DNA of 64,000 bases from Rathayibacter sp. VKM Ac-2760 (GCF_009834185.1 NZ_CP047173.1:1488001-1552000), one strand, 5' to 3'; positions 1-10,608 are shown, counted from the stretch's first letter. Notes: generated by a model not told the origin, from the sequence alone. A program made the numbers and translations.

Positions 1-97
1 GCGGAGGCGTCCGACGCCGCAGGAGCCCCGATCTCCTCCGGAACTCCTGCAGATCGAACGACCGCCCGCGCAAACGAACCCGGGACCGCCGACCCGA

Positions 98-103
98 TAC
101 CCT
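98..103 (+). promoter_or_regulatory. -10 element of a leaderless dapA promoter
   Basis: TACCCT ends 6 nt before the GTG of dapA and no Shine-Dalgarno sequence lies between them, so transcription should begin at or next to the start codon. No convincing -35 is visible. The rest of 1-109 holds no gene. Confidence 0.55.
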
Positions 104-109
104 GGGCTC

Positions 110-1087
110 GTGTCAACTCCGGAGAATCCCTTCGGCCAGGTGCTGGTCGCCCTGGTCACCCCGTTCACCGCCGACGGCGAGGTCGACTGGCCCGGCGTCG
201 AGAAGCACATCGACGACTGCATCGCGAAGGGCGCCGACGGCATCGTCGTCACCGGCACCACCGGCGAGACCAGCACGCTCACCGACCCGGAGAAGATCCG
301 CCTCGTCGAGGTCGGCAAGTCCGTCGCCGCGGGCCGCGCGAAGATCATCACCGGCGGCGGCTCGAACGAGACCGCTCACGCGATGCAGCTCGCCCGCCAG
401 AGCGAGAAGGCCGGCGCCGACGGCAACATGATCGTCACGCCGTACTACAACAAGCCGACCCAGGCCGGCATCCTCACGCACTTCCGGATGATCGCCGACG
501 CGACCGACCTCCCGGTCATCCTCTACGACATCCCCGGCCGCACCGGCGTGCCCATCCGCTACGAGACGATCCTCCGCGCGGCGAAGCACCCGAACATCCT
601 CGCCGTGAAGGACGCCAAGGGCGATCTCTCCGAGGTCAGCCGCGTCCTCAACCAGACCGACCTGATGTACTTCTGCGGCGACGACGCCAACGTCCTGCCC
701 GAGCTGGCCATCGGCGCGACCGGACTGATCGGCGTCACCGCCAACATCGCCGCCTCGCCGTACCGCACCATCGTCGACGCCGTGAACTCCGGCGACCTCC
801 GGGCCGCCACGCTCGCGCACCAGCAGCTCGAGCCGCTCGTGCGCGCCGTGATGACCCACGTCCCCGGCACCGTCGCGGCGAAGTACATCCTGCACGGGCT
901 CGGCCGCATCTCCTCGCCGCGCGTGCGCCTGCCGCTCGTCGGCCCCGAGGAGTCGGAGGCCGCCCTGATCGAGGACGAGCTCGGTCTCGTCCGCGACATC
1001 CCCGGCGTCGACTTCCGCAACTTCCGGCCCGACCGCAACGCCGCCGCGGGCGGCGCGCTGCCGAAGGTCGCCGGCACCACACGCTGA
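110..1087 (+). CDS. dapA: 4-hydroxy-tetrahydrodipicolinate synthase
   Basis: DapA condenses pyruvate with aspartate semialdehyde in the cytoplasm, the first committed step towards diaminopimelate and lysine. The 325-residue protein is a complete TIM-barrel of the DHDPS family: GTTGET near residues 49-54, TPYYNKP at 110-116, the Schiff-base lysine K167 in LAVKDAKG, and catalytic Y139 followed by R144 in YDIPGR. The GTG start is chosen because the protein begins normally there and a -10 hexamer sits directly upstream. RNase J follows after 49 nt, the usual actinobacterial dapA-rnj pairing. dapF lies 12 kb downstream in its own unit. Confidence 0.97.
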   Translation: MSTPENPFGQVLVALVTPFTADGEVDWPGVEKHIDDCIAKGADGIVVTGTTGETSTLTDPEKIRLVEVGKSVAAGRAKIITGGGSNETAHAMQLARQSEKAGADGNMIVTPYYNKPTQAGILTHFRMIADATDLPVILYDIPGRTGVPIRYETILRAAKHPNILAVKDAKGDLSEVSRVLNQTDLMYFCGDDANVLPELAIGATGLIGVTANIAASPYRTIVDAVNSGDLRAATLAHQQLEPLVRAVMTHVPGTVAAKYILHGLGRISSPRVRLPLVGPEESEAALIEDELGLVRDIPGVDFRNFRPDRNAAAGGALPKVAGTTR

Positions 1088-1136
1088 CGCCGCCCGAGCG
1101 GCACGGACGACTCCCGACCGAGGAAGAGGAGGGCTC

Positions 1137-2813
1137 ATGCCCAGTCCCGTGATCACTCCCGCCGCGCTCGAGGCGGGGACGCTGCGGATCATCCCGCTGG
1201 GCGGCCTCGGCGAGATCGGCCGCAACATGACGATCTTCGAGATCGACGGCAAGATCCTCGTGGTCGACTGCGGCGTGCTCTTCCCCGAGGAGAACCAGCC
1301 GGGCGTCGACCTGATCCTCCCCGACTTCACCCCGATCAAGGACCGCCTCGACGACATCGTGGGCGTCGTGCTGACCCACGGGCACGAGGACCACATCGGC
1401 GCCGTGCCCTACCTCCTGAAGCTCAAGCGGGACATCCCGCTGATCGGCTCGACGCTCACCCTCGCCCTGATCGAGGCGAAGCTGAAGGAGCACCGGATCA
1501 AGCCCTACACGCTCGCGGTGAAGGAGGGCGACGTCGAGAACCTCGGGCCGTTCGAGCTCGAGTTCGTGGCGGTCAACCACTCCATCCCGGATGCACTCGC
1601 GGTCGCGATCATCACCGACGCGGGCTCGGTGCTGCACACCGGCGACTTCAAGATGGACCAGCTGCCGCTCGACGGCCGCATCACCGATCTCCGCGCCTTC
1701 GCCCGCCTCGGCGAGGAGGGCATCGACCTCTTCATGGTCGACTCCACCAACGCGGACGTGCCCGGCTTCACGCCGAACGAGCGCGACATCGGCCCGGTCA
1801 TCGAGAGCGTGATCGCCAAGGCGACCCGCCGGGTCATCGTGGCGAGCTTCTCCAGCCACGTGCACCGCGTGCAGCAGGTGCTCGACGCCGCGCACGCGAA
1901 CGGCCGCCGGGTGGCGCTGCTCGGCCGCTCGATGGTGCGCAACATGGGCATCGCGGCCACCCTGGGCTACCTCAAGGTGCCGGAGGGCGTGCTGATCGAC
2001 GTCAAGAAGGCCGGCGACATCCCCGAGGACGAGATCGTCTACATGTCCACCGGCTCGCAGGGCGAGCCGATGGCCGTCCTCAGCCGGATGGCGAACCTCG
2101 ACCATCAGATCCAGCCCGGCGAGGGCGACACCGTCATCCTCGCGTCGAGCCTCATCCCCGGCAACGAGAACGCGGTCTACCGCGTGATCAACGGCCTGAC
2201 CAGGCTCGGCGCCACCGTCGTGCACAAGGGCAACGCGAAGGTGCACGTCTCGGGCCACGCCGCCGCCGGCGAGCTGATCTACTGCTACAACATCCTCAAG
2301 CCGCTCAACGTCCTGCCGGTGCACGGCGAGTACCGCCACCTCGTCGCGAACGCGAAGCTCGCGCAGGCCACCGGCATCGCGGAGGAGAACACGATCATCG
2401 CCGAGGACGGCACGGTGCTCGACCTCCGCGACGGCCGGGTGACGGTCGCCGGGCAGCTCGACCTCGGCTTCGTCTACGTCGACGGCTCGTCGGTCGGCGA
2501 GATCACCGACGCCGATCTCAAGGACCGCCGCATCCTCAGCGAGGAGGGCTTCATCTCGATCATCGTCGTGGTGGAGGCCGGCACCGGCCGGATCGTGGTC
2601 GGCCCCGAGATCCACGCGAAGGGCTTCGCGGAGGACGACCGCGTCTTCGACGACGTCAAGCCGCGGATCGCGAAGGCGCTCGAGGAGGCGGTGCAGAGCG
2701 GAGTCAGCGACCAGCACGCGCTCTCGCAGAGCATCCGCCGCGTCGTCGGCCGCTGGGTCAACACCACCTACCGCCGCCGCCCGATGATCGTCCCCCTGGT
2801 CATCGAGGCCTGA
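1137..2813 (+). CDS. rnj: Ribonuclease J
   Basis: RNase J is a metallo-beta-lactamase/beta-CASP ribonuclease with endo- and 5' exonuclease activity, used in mRNA decay and rRNA maturation. The 558-residue protein carries the metal-binding HGHEDH at residues 81-86, further conserved histidines (VNHSIPDA, HTGDFK), and a C-terminal RNase J region. ATG is preceded by a strong AGGAGG-type site 5-10 nt upstream (about 1127-1132). It follows dapA closely and may be partly cotranscribed with it. A hairpin downstream ends the unit. Family length and motifs are normal. Confidence 0.97.
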   Translation: MPSPVITPAALEAGTLRIIPLGGLGEIGRNMTIFEIDGKILVVDCGVLFPEENQPGVDLILPDFTPIKDRLDDIVGVVLTHGHEDHIGAVPYLLKLKRDIPLIGSTLTLALIEAKLKEHRIKPYTLAVKEGDVENLGPFELEFVAVNHSIPDALAVAIITDAGSVLHTGDFKMDQLPLDGRITDLRAFARLGEEGIDLFMVDSTNADVPGFTPNERDIGPVIESVIAKATRRVIVASFSSHVHRVQQVLDAAHANGRRVALLGRSMVRNMGIAATLGYLKVPEGVLIDVKKAGDIPEDEIVYMSTGSQGEPMAVLSRMANLDHQIQPGEGDTVILASSLIPGNENAVYRVINGLTRLGATVVHKGNAKVHVSGHAAAGELIYCYNILKPLNVLPVHGEYRHLVANAKLAQATGIAEENTIIAEDGTVLDLRDGRVTVAGQLDLGFVYVDGSSVGEITDADLKDRRILSEEGFISIIVVVEAGTGRIVVGPEIHAKGFAEDDRVFDDVKPRIAKALEEAVQSGVSDQHALSQSIRRVVGRWVNTTYRRRPMIVPLVIEA

Positions 2814-2817
2814 CCGG

Positions 2818-2849
2818 ACGGGCGGAGCACCCCCGACGCTCCGGCCCGT
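2818..2849 (+). terminator. Hairpin terminator after rnj
   Basis: The arms 2818-2828 and 2838-2849 pair over 11 bp with one bulged G, around a 9-nt C-rich loop, starting 4 nt after the rnj stop. There is no real U tract, as is common in high-GC actinobacteria. Confidence 0.5.
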
Positions 2850-2923
2850 TCCCGCCGCACCGCCCGCCCTCGGGCGTCCCCGTCCGCACCTCATGCCAGA
2901 CCCGAGCCCCCCGGAGACCGCGC

Positions 2924-3412
2924 ATGGAGCACTCGATCCGCGCCGCCCGTCGCGACGACGCCCCCTTCCTCGCCGACATGCTCGTCGAGGCGGCCAACTG
3001 GAACTGGACGACGGCCCGCACCCGGATCGACGTCCTCGAGGACGAGTCGGCCCGCCGCTACGTCGCAGGCTGGCCCCGCCCCGGCGACCTCGGCTCCGTC
3101 GCCGAGACCGCCGACGGCGAGCGGATCGGCGCCTGCTGGTTCCGCCTCTTCAGCGCCGCCTCGCCCGGCCGCGGCTTCATCGCCGCCGGCGTCCCCGAGC
3201 TGACGCTCGGCGTCCGCCCGGTCTGGCGCGCGCAGGGCATCGGCCGCGGTCTGCTGCGGGCGGCGCTCGATCAGGCGCGCGCCGCCGGCTACGCGCGCCT
3301 CTCGCTCAACGTCGCCACGGACAACTTCGCCCGGCGGCTCTACCGCAGCGAGGGCTTCTCGGCCGTCGCGGATCGCGGCGACGCGGAGACGATGGTCGCG
3401 AGCCTGCGCTGA
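2924..3412 (+). CDS. GNAT family N-acetyltransferase
   Basis: A 162-residue protein with the GCN5-related acetyltransferase layout: N-terminal [15 protein letters not shown], a central strand [19 protein letters not shown] holding the acetyl-CoA pyrophosphate loop (QGIGRG), and the C-terminal [19 protein letters not shown] motif where the tyrosine is the usual general acid. The substrate cannot be told from sequence. Upstream TATGCC-like signals are weak; a GGAG lies about 10 nt before the ATG. It sits alone between rnj and ftsK, so context says little about its role. Confidence 0.85.
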   Translation: MEHSIRAARRDDAPFLADMLVEAANWNWTTARTRIDVLEDESARRYVAGWPRPGDLGSVAETADGERIGACWFRLFSAASPGRGFIAAGVPELTLGVRPVWRAQGIGRGLLRAALDQARAAGYARLSLNVATDNFARRLYRSEGFSAVADRGDAETMVASLR

Positions 3413-3500
3413 GCCGCCGCACCCCCTGCCCTCGGCGGGCGGCCGGCTCCGCTCGACCGGCCCTGCGGCGAGGGTCCGCGGCGATGACGGAGGCGGCGGG

Positions 3501-3506
3501 TACGGT
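3501..3506 (+). promoter_or_regulatory. -10 element of a leaderless ftsK promoter
   Basis: TACGGT ends 6 nt before the ftsK ATG; the 6-nt gap is too short to hold a ribosome binding site. Confidence 0.55.
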
Positions 3507-3512
3507 GGCCCT

Positions 3513-6410
3513 ATGGCGACCTCCCCGAAGACGACCCCCCGTGCGAAGGGGGGCGCCCCCGCGCGCTCGAGCACCCCGCGCTCCGGCCGCGGCTCCGGTC
3601 GGGCCTCCTCCTCGACGAGCACGAGCACGGTCGCGTTCAGCTCCGCCCCGCGGCCGAACCCGGTGGTGACGGTCTGGATGGCGCTCGCGCACCTGGCCGG
3701 GGGCGCCGCCCGAGCGCTCGGTCCGGAGCGGCTCGCGAAGGAGGAGCGCCGCGACGGCATCCCCTTCCTGCTCCTGCTGCTGGCCGTCGCCGGCGCCGTC
3801 GTCGAGTGGTTCCTCGCGACCGATCCGGTCGCCCTGGTGCTGGACGCGTGGAGCTTCGGCGGGCTGTTCGGCCGCGTCGCCTACGTGCTGCCCGTCGTGC
3901 TGCTGCTGTTCTCGCTCTGGCTGTTCCGCCACCCGCGCTCGGTCGACGACAACGGCCGCATCGGCGTCGGCCTGGCCGTCCTGCTGATCTCCTCGGCCGG
4001 CCTGTGCCACGCGCACCTCGGCGCGCCGCAGCCCGGCTCCGGCATCGAGCAGATGGCGGCGGCCGGCGGCGTGCTCGGCTGGCTCGTCGGCGCGCCCCTC
4101 GTCGCGGTCGCGACCGTTCCGGGGGCGACGGTGCTGCTCTCGCTGGTCGTGCTGCTCTCCCTCTTCATCATCACCAAGACCCCGCCGAACCGGATCGCCG
4201 CCCGCTCGCGCGAGCTCTACGGCTACCTGTTCGGCGCCCCCGTGCTCGACGACGAGGAGCGCGCCCGACTGAAGGCCGAGCGCGCCGCCGCCAAGGCCGC
4301 CGCGAAGGCGGAGAGCGAGAAGGACCAGGGCGAGGACGAGCAGGAGGAGGGCGGCGAGCTGCCCTGGTGGCGCCGCACCGACTCCGGCCGCGAGGACGAG
4401 CCGACGGTCCAGGCCGAGCTGCCCATCGACGCCCTGGGCGACGAGGAGGACGCACCGAAGGGCCGCAAGGGCCGCGGCCGGGCGAAGGAGTTCGACACCG
4501 CACTCGAGGAGCCGGCCTCGGCCGGTCGTGACGAGCCGGCCGATCCGCCGACCCGCTCCTACGCGACCGAGGTCATCTCCGAGGCCGAGTCGGCCGAAGC
4601 CGCGCTCGCGCGCCACGATCAGACCGCGACCACGCGGATCCCGCTCGGCGTGGTCGACGACGACGCGACCGGCGTCATCGCGCTCGACGACCTCGACGTC
4701 GCCCCTGCCGTCCCCGTCCCGCCGGTCATCGAGACCGGGCCGATCACTCCCGTGGCCGAGGACTCGACCGCCGGCTTCGACTCCTCGTTCGAGGAGGACA
4801 CGCCCTACCGCCTGCCCTCCGCCTCGGCCCTGTCCACCGGCACCCCGTCGAAGGCCCGCTCCGCCGCGAACGACGAGATGGTCCGCGCGCTCACCGAGGT
4901 GCTGCAGCAGTTCAACGTCGACGCCACGGTCACCGGCTTCTCCCGCGGCCCGACGGTCACCCGCTACGAGATCGAGCTCGGCCCGGGCGTCAAGGTCGAG
5001 CGCGTCACCGCGCTGAGCAAGAACCTCTCCTACGCCGTGGCCAGCAACGAGGTCCGGATCCTCTCGCCCATCCCGGGCAAGAGCGCGATCGGCGTCGAGA
5101 TCCCCAACACCGACCGCGAGATCGTCTCGCTCGGCGACGTCCTGCGCTCCGCCGCGTCGACCACCTCGACCCACCCGATGACGATCGGCGTCGGCAAGGA
5201 CGTCGAGGGCGGCTACGTGGTCGCCAACCTCGCGAAGATGCCGCACCTCCTGGTCGCCGGCTCGACCGGTTCCGGCAAGTCGAGCTTCGTGAACTCGATG
5301 ATCACGAGCCTGCTGATGCGCGCGAGCCCGCAGGACGTCCGCATGGTGCTGATCGACCCCAAGCGCGTCGAGCTGACGATCTACGGCGGCGTCCCGCACC
5401 TGATCACGCCCATCATCACGAACCCCAAGAAGGCCGCCGAGGCGCTGCAGTGGGTCGTGAAGGAGATGGACATGCGCTACGACGACCTCGCGTCGTTCGG
5501 CTACCGGCACATCGACGACTTCAACGCGGCGGTGCGCAGCGGCGAGATCAAGCTCCCCTCGGGCAGCAACCGCGTGCTCCGGCCCTATCCGTACCTGCTG
5601 GTGGTCGTCGACGAGCTCGCCGACCTGATGATGGTCGCCCCGCGCGACGTCGAGGACTCGATCGTCCGCATCACCCAGCTCGCACGCGCGTCCGGCATCC
5701 ACCTGGTGCTCGCCACGCAGCGACCGAGCGTGGACGTGGTGACCGGCCTGATCAAGGCCAACGTCCCCAGCCGCCTCGCCTTCGCGGTGACGAGCGTGAC
5801 CGACTCCCGCGTCATCCTCGACCAGCCGGGAGCCGACAAGCTCATCGGCCAGGGCGACGGCCTCTTCCTGCCGATGGGCACGAACAAGCCGATGCGCGTG
5901 CAGGGCGCCTGGGTGCGCGAGGAGGAGATCGCCAAGGTCGTCGAGCACGTCACGCGGCAGGCGCAGCCCGAGTACCGCCAGGACATCACCGTGCAGGCGC
6001 AGCGGAAGGAGATCGACTCCGACATCGGCGACGACCTCGAGCTGCTGATGGCGGCGGCCGAGCTCGTGGTCAGCACCCAGTTCGGCTCGACCTCGATGCT
6101 GCAGCGCAAGCTCCGCGTCGGCTTCGCGAAGGCCGGGCGCCTGATGGACCTGCTCGAGTCGCGCGAGGTCGTCGGTCCCTCCGAGGGCTCGAAGGCGCGC
6201 GACGTGCTCGTCACTGCGGAGCAGCTGCCGGGCGTCCTCTCCCGGATGCGCGGCGAGGAGCCGGGCGAGCACGAAGCGGCGCCTTCGCCGACCGCGCCCG
6301 ACGCCTATGCGGACCCGCTGGCCGAGCCGACCGGCCCGGTCGCGACCGACTACCACGACGACGACGAGGGCTCGGACGACGACGCCTGGGCGCTCACCGG
6401 CCGCGACTGA
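3513..6410 (+). CDS. ftsK: DNA translocase FtsK/SpoIIIE
   Basis: FtsK is a septal, membrane-anchored DNA pump that clears and aligns chromosome termini during division. The 965-residue protein has an N-terminal basic segment, about four membrane segments within residues 70-220, a long acidic low-complexity linker (about 245-455), then the motor: Walker A GSTGSGKS at 583-590, Walker B-type [12 protein letters not shown], and an LATQRPS motif. The last roughly 90 residues before the acidic tail form the winged-helix gamma domain ([20 protein letters not shown] segment) that reads KOPS sites. pgsA begins 35 nt downstream. Confidence 0.96.
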   Translation: MATSPKTTPRAKGGAPARSSTPRSGRGSGRASSSTSTSTVAFSSAPRPNPVVTVWMALAHLAGGAARALGPERLAKEERRDGIPFLLLLLAVAGAVVEWFLATDPVALVLDAWSFGGLFGRVAYVLPVVLLLFSLWLFRHPRSVDDNGRIGVGLAVLLISSAGLCHAHLGAPQPGSGIEQMAAAGGVLGWLVGAPLVAVATVPGATVLLSLVVLLSLFIITKTPPNRIAARSRELYGYLFGAPVLDDEERARLKAERAAAKAAAKAESEKDQGEDEQEEGGELPWWRRTDSGREDEPTVQAELPIDALGDEEDAPKGRKGRGRAKEFDTALEEPASAGRDEPADPPTRSYATEVISEAESAEAALARHDQTATTRIPLGVVDDDATGVIALDDLDVAPAVPVPPVIETGPITPVAEDSTAGFDSSFEEDTPYRLPSASALSTGTPSKARSAANDEMVRALTEVLQQFNVDATVTGFSRGPTVTRYEIELGPGVKVERVTALSKNLSYAVASNEVRILSPIPGKSAIGVEIPNTDREIVSLGDVLRSAASTTSTHPMTIGVGKDVEGGYVVANLAKMPHLLVAGSTGSGKSSFVNSMITSLLMRASPQDVRMVLIDPKRVELTIYGGVPHLITPIITNPKKAAEALQWVVKEMDMRYDDLASFGYRHIDDFNAAVRSGEIKLPSGSNRVLRPYPYLLVVVDELADLMMVAPRDVEDSIVRITQLARASGIHLVLATQRPSVDVVTGLIKANVPSRLAFAVTSVTDSRVILDQPGADKLIGQGDGLFLPMGTNKPMRVQGAWVREEEIAKVVEHVTRQAQPEYRQDITVQAQRKEIDSDIGDDLELLMAAAELVVSTQFGSTSMLQRKLRVGFAKAGRLMDLLESREVVGPSEGSKARDVLVTAEQLPGVLSRMRGEEPGEHEAAPSPTAPDAYADPLAEPTGPVATDYHDDDEGSDDDAWALTGRD

Positions 6411-6445
6411 GCGATGACTCCGACACCCCGAGACGGCGGACACCG

Positions 6446-7048
6446 ATGACCAGCCCCACCGCACCCTCCAGCGCCGCCCCGAGCAACTGGAACCTGCCCA
6501 ACGCGATCACCGTGGTCCGCATCCTGCTCGCGCCCGTCTTCTTCTGGCTGCTGCTGGCGGACGGCGGCGCGGACGGCGGGGTGCGCATCGCCGCCGCGCT
6601 GCTCTTCATCGTCGCGATCGCGACCGACGGCATCGACGGCCACATCGCGCGCAGCCGCGGACTGGTCACCGACCTCGGCAAGCTCCTCGACCCGATCGCG
6701 GACAAGGTGCTCACGGGCGCGGCGCTGGTCGGCCTCTCGATCCTCGCCGAGCTGCCCTGGTGGGTCACGATCGTCATCCTGGTCCGCGAGATCGGCATCA
6801 CCGTGTTCCGGATGGCCGTGCTCTCCGACCGCGTGATCCCCGCCTCCCGCGGCGGCAAGCTCAAGACGATCGTGCAGTCCGTCGCGATCTCGCTCGCGCT
6901 GCTGCCGCTCTGGACTTTCCTCGGCGAGTGGGTGCACTGGCTGAACGGCATCACGATGACGGCCGCGGTGGTCCTCACCGTCGTCACCGGCATCGACTAC
7001 CTCGCCGACGCGGCGCGCCAGAGTCGCGCGGCCCGCGGGCGCCGGTGA
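6446..7048 (+). CDS. pgsA: CDP-diacylglycerol--glycerol-3-phosphate 3-phosphatidyltransferase
   Basis: PgsA makes phosphatidylglycerol phosphate at the cytoplasmic membrane. The 200-residue protein shows the CDP-alcohol phosphotransferase signature in DGIDGHIARSRGLVTDLGKL extended to LDPIADK (pattern DG-x2-AR-x8-G-x3-D-x3-D, with IDGH at the usual start) and four to five hydrophobic segments. The ATG at 6446 is selected because the protein begins there with an ordinary short polar leader before NLPNAIT. Its stop overlaps the GTG of cinA (GTGA), so the two are translationally coupled. Confidence 0.95.
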   Translation: MTSPTAPSSAAPSNWNLPNAITVVRILLAPVFFWLLLADGGADGGVRIAAALLFIVAIATDGIDGHIARSRGLVTDLGKLLDPIADKVLTGAALVGLSILAELPWWVTIVILVREIGITVFRMAVLSDRVIPASRGGKLKTIVQSVAISLALLPLWTFLGEWVHWLNGITMTAAVVLTVVTGIDYLADAARQSRAARGRR

Positions 7049-7527
7049 GCGCCGAGGAGCTGCTGCGCTCGCTCGGCGAGCGCGGTCTCGCCCTGGCGGT
7101 CGCCGAGTCGCTGACCGGCGGGGCGCTGAGCTCCGCGCTCGTCGAGGTGCCCGGTGCGTCCGCCGTCTACCGCGGGGGAGTGGTGTCCTACGCCACCGAT
7201 CTCAAGCACCGCCTGCTCGGGGTCGACGCGGAGCTCCTGGCGCAGGAAGGACCCGTGCACCCCGTCGTCGCCGTGCAGATGGCGCGCGGCGTCGCCCGGC
7301 AGCTCGGCGAGACCGGTGCGCGGACCGTCGGCGTCGCGACGACGGGCGTCGCCGGCCCGGAGCCGCAGGGCGGCGCGGCCGTCGGCACCGTGTTCGTCGC
7401 CGCGGTCCTGGACGAGGTCGAGCTCGTGCGCGAGCACCGCTTCGGCGGCGGGCGGCCCGAGATCCGCGCCGCATCGGTCGCCGCGGCACTCGACCTGGCC
7501 GGCGAGCTCGCGGCCTCGGCCGGGTGA
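7045..7527 (+). CDS. cinA: CinA C-terminal-domain protein, nicotinamide-nucleotide amidohydrolase
   Basis: This 160-residue protein is the stand-alone PncC/CinA C-terminal domain, which deamidates nicotinamide mononucleotide for NAD recycling. Seen: AVAESLTGG near residue 19, YATDLKHRLLGV, and ATTGVAGPEPQGG with VGTVFVA, all family signatures. The N-terminal MoCF-like domain of long CinA proteins is absent, which is normal in actinobacteria. The GTG start overlaps the pgsA stop. The location directly upstream of clgR and recA is the conserved actinobacterial order. Confidence 0.92.
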   Translation: MSAEELLRSLGERGLALAVAESLTGGALSSALVEVPGASAVYRGGVVSYATDLKHRLLGVDAELLAQEGPVHPVVAVQMARGVARQLGETGARTVGVATTGVAGPEPQGGAAVGTVFVAAVLDEVELVREHRFGGGRPEIRAASVAAALDLAGELAASAG

Positions 7528-7625
7528 AGCCCGAGAGTCCCGGAACCGCTTCGGAATCGTGGAATGCGCGGGGTTTCGGCCCGGTTACATCTGACGTCGC
7601 TCACACGCAAAGTCCAGTCATCCGG

Positions 7626-7673
7626 TATTAGAGTCGACTCACACGAGCCGGGTAGTGAACAGCTATCCGGCTC
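7626..7673 (+). promoter_or_regulatory. Candidate clgR promoter and 5' leader hairpin
   Basis: Between cinA and clgR (7528-7760) a TATTAG/TAGAGT -10-like stretch at 7626-7634 is followed by an 11-bp stem, 7645-7655 with 7663-7673, and a 7-nt loop. If transcription starts near 7640 the hairpin sits at the very 5' end of a roughly 120-nt clgR leader. No clear -35 or ClgR operator was found. Confidence 0.35.
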
Positions 7674-7760
7674 TCTCGTACACATCCCCTTCGAATTCGG
7701 CGTTCCGGCGTCTCTCGAATCGGTGCGCGAGAAGCGGTTGACGTGGAGAAGGAGGGTCCA

Positions 7761-8069
7761 GTGGTTCTAGTTCGTCAGGAGATCGGCGATGTCCTCAGGG
7801 ACTTTCGCCTGCAGAAAGGTCGCACCCTGCGCCAGGTGGCGAGCAAGGCGAGTGTCGCTCTCGGCTACCTCAGCGAGGTCGAGCGCGGTCAGAAGGAGGC
7901 GTCGTCCGAGATCCTCGCATCCGTGGCCGACGCGCTCGACACCCCGATCTCGGTGATCATGCGCGAGGTCGGCGACCGGCTCGCGGTCATCGAGGGGATC
8001 GACACGATCCCCGACACCATCCCGGCCGACATGGTCGCCGGATTCGACGCGGACCTCGTCTCGCAGTAG
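7761..8069 (+). CDS. clgR: XRE-type transcriptional activator ClgR
   Basis: A 102-residue protein consisting almost only of a lambda-repressor-type helix-turn-helix (LRQVASKASVALGYLSEVER, residues about 24-43), matching ClgR of Streptomyces and Corynebacterium, which activates clp protease and some DNA-repair genes. I choose GTG at 7761 because AAGGAGG at 7749-7755 sits 5 nt before it; a GTG six codons upstream would place this site inside the coding sequence. ClgR is itself a Clp substrate in relatives, but the C-terminus here ends in DLVSQ rather than the AA-type degron known there. A strong terminator follows. Confidence 0.9.
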   Translation: MVLVRQEIGDVLRDFRLQKGRTLRQVASKASVALGYLSEVERGQKEASSEILASVADALDTPISVIMREVGDRLAVIEGIDTIPDTIPADMVAGFDADLVSQ

Positions 8070-8108
8070 CGGGTCCGTCCTCTACCCACCCACCGCACCC
8101 GCACTTCG

Positions 8109-8144
8109 CGAAGGGCGCCCGAGCTTCGGCTCCGGCGCCCTTCG
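8109..8144 (+). terminator. Terminator after clgR
   Basis: An 11-bp perfect outer stem (8109-8119 with 8134-8144), one C-C mismatch, then a 4-bp GAGC/GCTC inner stem capped by a TTCG tetraloop. The downstream tail TCGTTCCC is shared with the rplT terminator. Confidence 0.8.
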
Positions 8145-8202
8145 TCGTTCCCGGCGGCACCCCGACCCGACCCTGTCCGGCTCCCACTCCGCCGCAGGTT
8201 GT

Positions 8203-8208
8203 TACCGT
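8203..8208 (+). promoter_or_regulatory. -10 element of a leaderless promoter for the DUF3046 gene
   Basis: TACCGT, 6 nt before the ATG at 8215, without a Shine-Dalgarno sequence. Confidence 0.5.
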
Positions 8209-8214
8209 GGACGC

Positions 8215-8439
8215 ATGCGCCTGAGCGAGTTCCAGCAGCTGGTCGACGATGAGTTCGGCGCCGCGTACGCCCGCGTCCTGGTGCCGGACCTGGTGCTGAC
8301 CGAGCTCGGCGGCCGGAGTGCGCAGTCGGCCCTCCGTGACGGCGTCGAGCCGCGCGAGGTCTGGATCGCGCTCTGCCGCGCCAACGACGTCCCCGAGGCG
8401 CGCTGGCACGGGATCGACCCGGCGAAGCGCCGCAGCTGA
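8215..8439 (+). CDS. DUF3046 family protein
   Basis: A 74-residue protein typical of the small actinobacterial family DUF3046, recognised by the MRLSEFQQLVDDEFG opening, the central RVLVPDLVLTELGGR-like segment and the final ARWHGIDP. The function is unknown. Members almost always lie immediately upstream of recA, as here, which suggests but does not prove a link with recombination. It has its own promoter-like hexamer and is separated from recA by 311 nt containing the recA control region. Confidence 0.88.
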   Translation: MRLSEFQQLVDDEFGAAYARVLVPDLVLTELGGRSAQSALRDGVEPREVWIALCRANDVPEARWHGIDPAKRRS

Positions 8440-8505
8440 GTCCTCGGTCGCCCGAGCTGTCGGCGCGCTGCCGAAGTCGTGTTCGACACGCCGCGCGCGC
8501 CGTTC

Positions 8506-8521
8506 TCGAATCCCTGTTCGA
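8506..8521 (+). promoter_or_regulatory. LexA operator (SOS box) of recA
   Basis: TCGAATCCCTGTTCGA matches the actinobacterial SOS box TCGAAC-N4-GTTCGA at 11 of 12 fixed positions (the single change is C6 to T). It lies 7 nt upstream of the recA -10 hexamer, where LexA would block RNA polymerase. Confidence 0.85.
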
Positions 8522-8528
8522 ACGGGTC

Positions 8529-8750
8529 TAGGCTCCTCACCAGAAGCAGGATCGCCTCCGTCTCCACGGAAGCGGTCCGGCCCGCCGCCGATGTCGGTGG
8601 TCGGGCCTACCGTCGACAGCACGTCATCGGACTGCTTCACCGCCTTGTCGCACCGGCCGGGACGCACCCACGGGCAACCGCCCGCGGACGATCCCGGTAC
8701 GACACGACAGCCTGTAGGCGAAACCACCACGACACGAGAGCGAGACGGCC
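8529..8750 (+). promoter_or_regulatory. recA -10 and long 5' leader
   Basis: TAGGCT at 8529-8534 is the likely -10, giving a leader of about 210 nt. The leader holds a stable hairpin at 8579-8607 (GGCCCG pairs with CGGGCC, continuing inwards with one bulged T). No leader peptide or second gene is visible. The stem lacks a U tract, so it looks like an mRNA-stability or attenuation structure more than a terminator. Confidence 0.5.
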
Positions 8751-9839
<1,089 letters not shown>

Positions 9840-9842
9840 CCC

Positions 9843-10595
9843 GTGGGGGAGAAGGCTGCGGAGGGGGCACAGGGTCGGCCCGTGGCCTTCCTCCCCTGGG
9901 TGAAGGACGACGGGGCGACCGCCGAGGACGGACCCGCCACCGTAGACGCGTCTGCGGTCGACGCGATCGCGGAGCTGTCTGCGCACGTCGCGCGCCGCGA
10001 CGCCGCCCCGACGCCCGTGCGCGGCCGGGCCGGCCGGCCGGACGACATGCCCGAGGACGACCGGGTCGACGCCGCCGCGGAGGACTCCGCCGCTGAGGAG
10101 CTCCCCGAGGAGCCCGATCCCGAGCAGATCGCCGACCGCATCGTCCGCGGGCTCTCGCGCAAGAGCCTCTCGGTCGCCGAGGTCGAGGCGCGCCTCTACA
10201 CCGAGGGTGTCGCCGAGAAGGACGCGCTCGACATCCTCGATCGCTTCGCGCGCTTCGGCTACCTCGACGACTACAAGATGGCGGAGTCGCTGGTCCTCCA
10301 GCTGCGCGAGCGCAAGAAGCTCGGCCGCTCGTCGATCATGCAGGAGCTACGCGCCCGCAAGCTCGACCCCGACGCGATCGCGACCGCGCTCGACGAGCTC
10401 GACGGCGACGACGAGTACCGCACGGCGATGGAGCTCGCGCGCAAGCGCCTGCCCAGTCTCCGCTCGCTCTCCGACGAGGTCGCGGAGCGACGGCTGACCG
10501 GCTTCCTCGCCCGCCGCGGCTACTCCGGAGCGCTCGTGCAGCGGGTCGTCCGCGAGACGGTCCGCCGGCCCGGTTCGAGCGTCCGCTTCCGCTGA
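9843..10595 (+). CDS. recX: Regulatory protein RecX with long N-terminal extension
   Basis: RecX binds RecA filaments and limits their activity. The RecX three-helix repeats occupy residues of about 97-245 ([55 protein letters not shown]). The first 95 residues form an extra acidic, alanine-rich and probably disordered extension beginning [17 protein letters not shown], making the 250-residue product clearly longer than the 150-190 residues usual for RecX. GTG lies 3 nt after the recA stop. An internal later start cannot be excluded, but no better ribosome site is seen. Confidence 0.9.
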   Translation: MGEKAAEGAQGRPVAFLPWVKDDGATAEDGPATVDASAVDAIAELSAHVARRDAAPTPVRGRAGRPDDMPEDDRVDAAAEDSAAEELPEEPDPEQIADRIVRGLSRKSLSVAEVEARLYTEGVAEKDALDILDRFARFGYLDDYKMAESLVLQLRERKKLGRSSIMQELRARKLDPDAIATALDELDGDDEYRTAMELARKRLPSLRSLSDEVAERRLTGFLARRGYSGALVQRVVRETVRRPGSSVRFR

Positions 10596-10608
10596 GCGCA
10601 GCCGCCGC

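Noticed and set aside
3306..6464. A 1,052-codon open frame antisense to ftsK
   Set aside because: High GC keeps the opposite strand open; the translation is Arg/Asp/Val/Gly-rich without any domain, and ftsK is certain. The same holds for the long minus-strand frames opposite rnj, dapA, metE, recA, recN and rluB.
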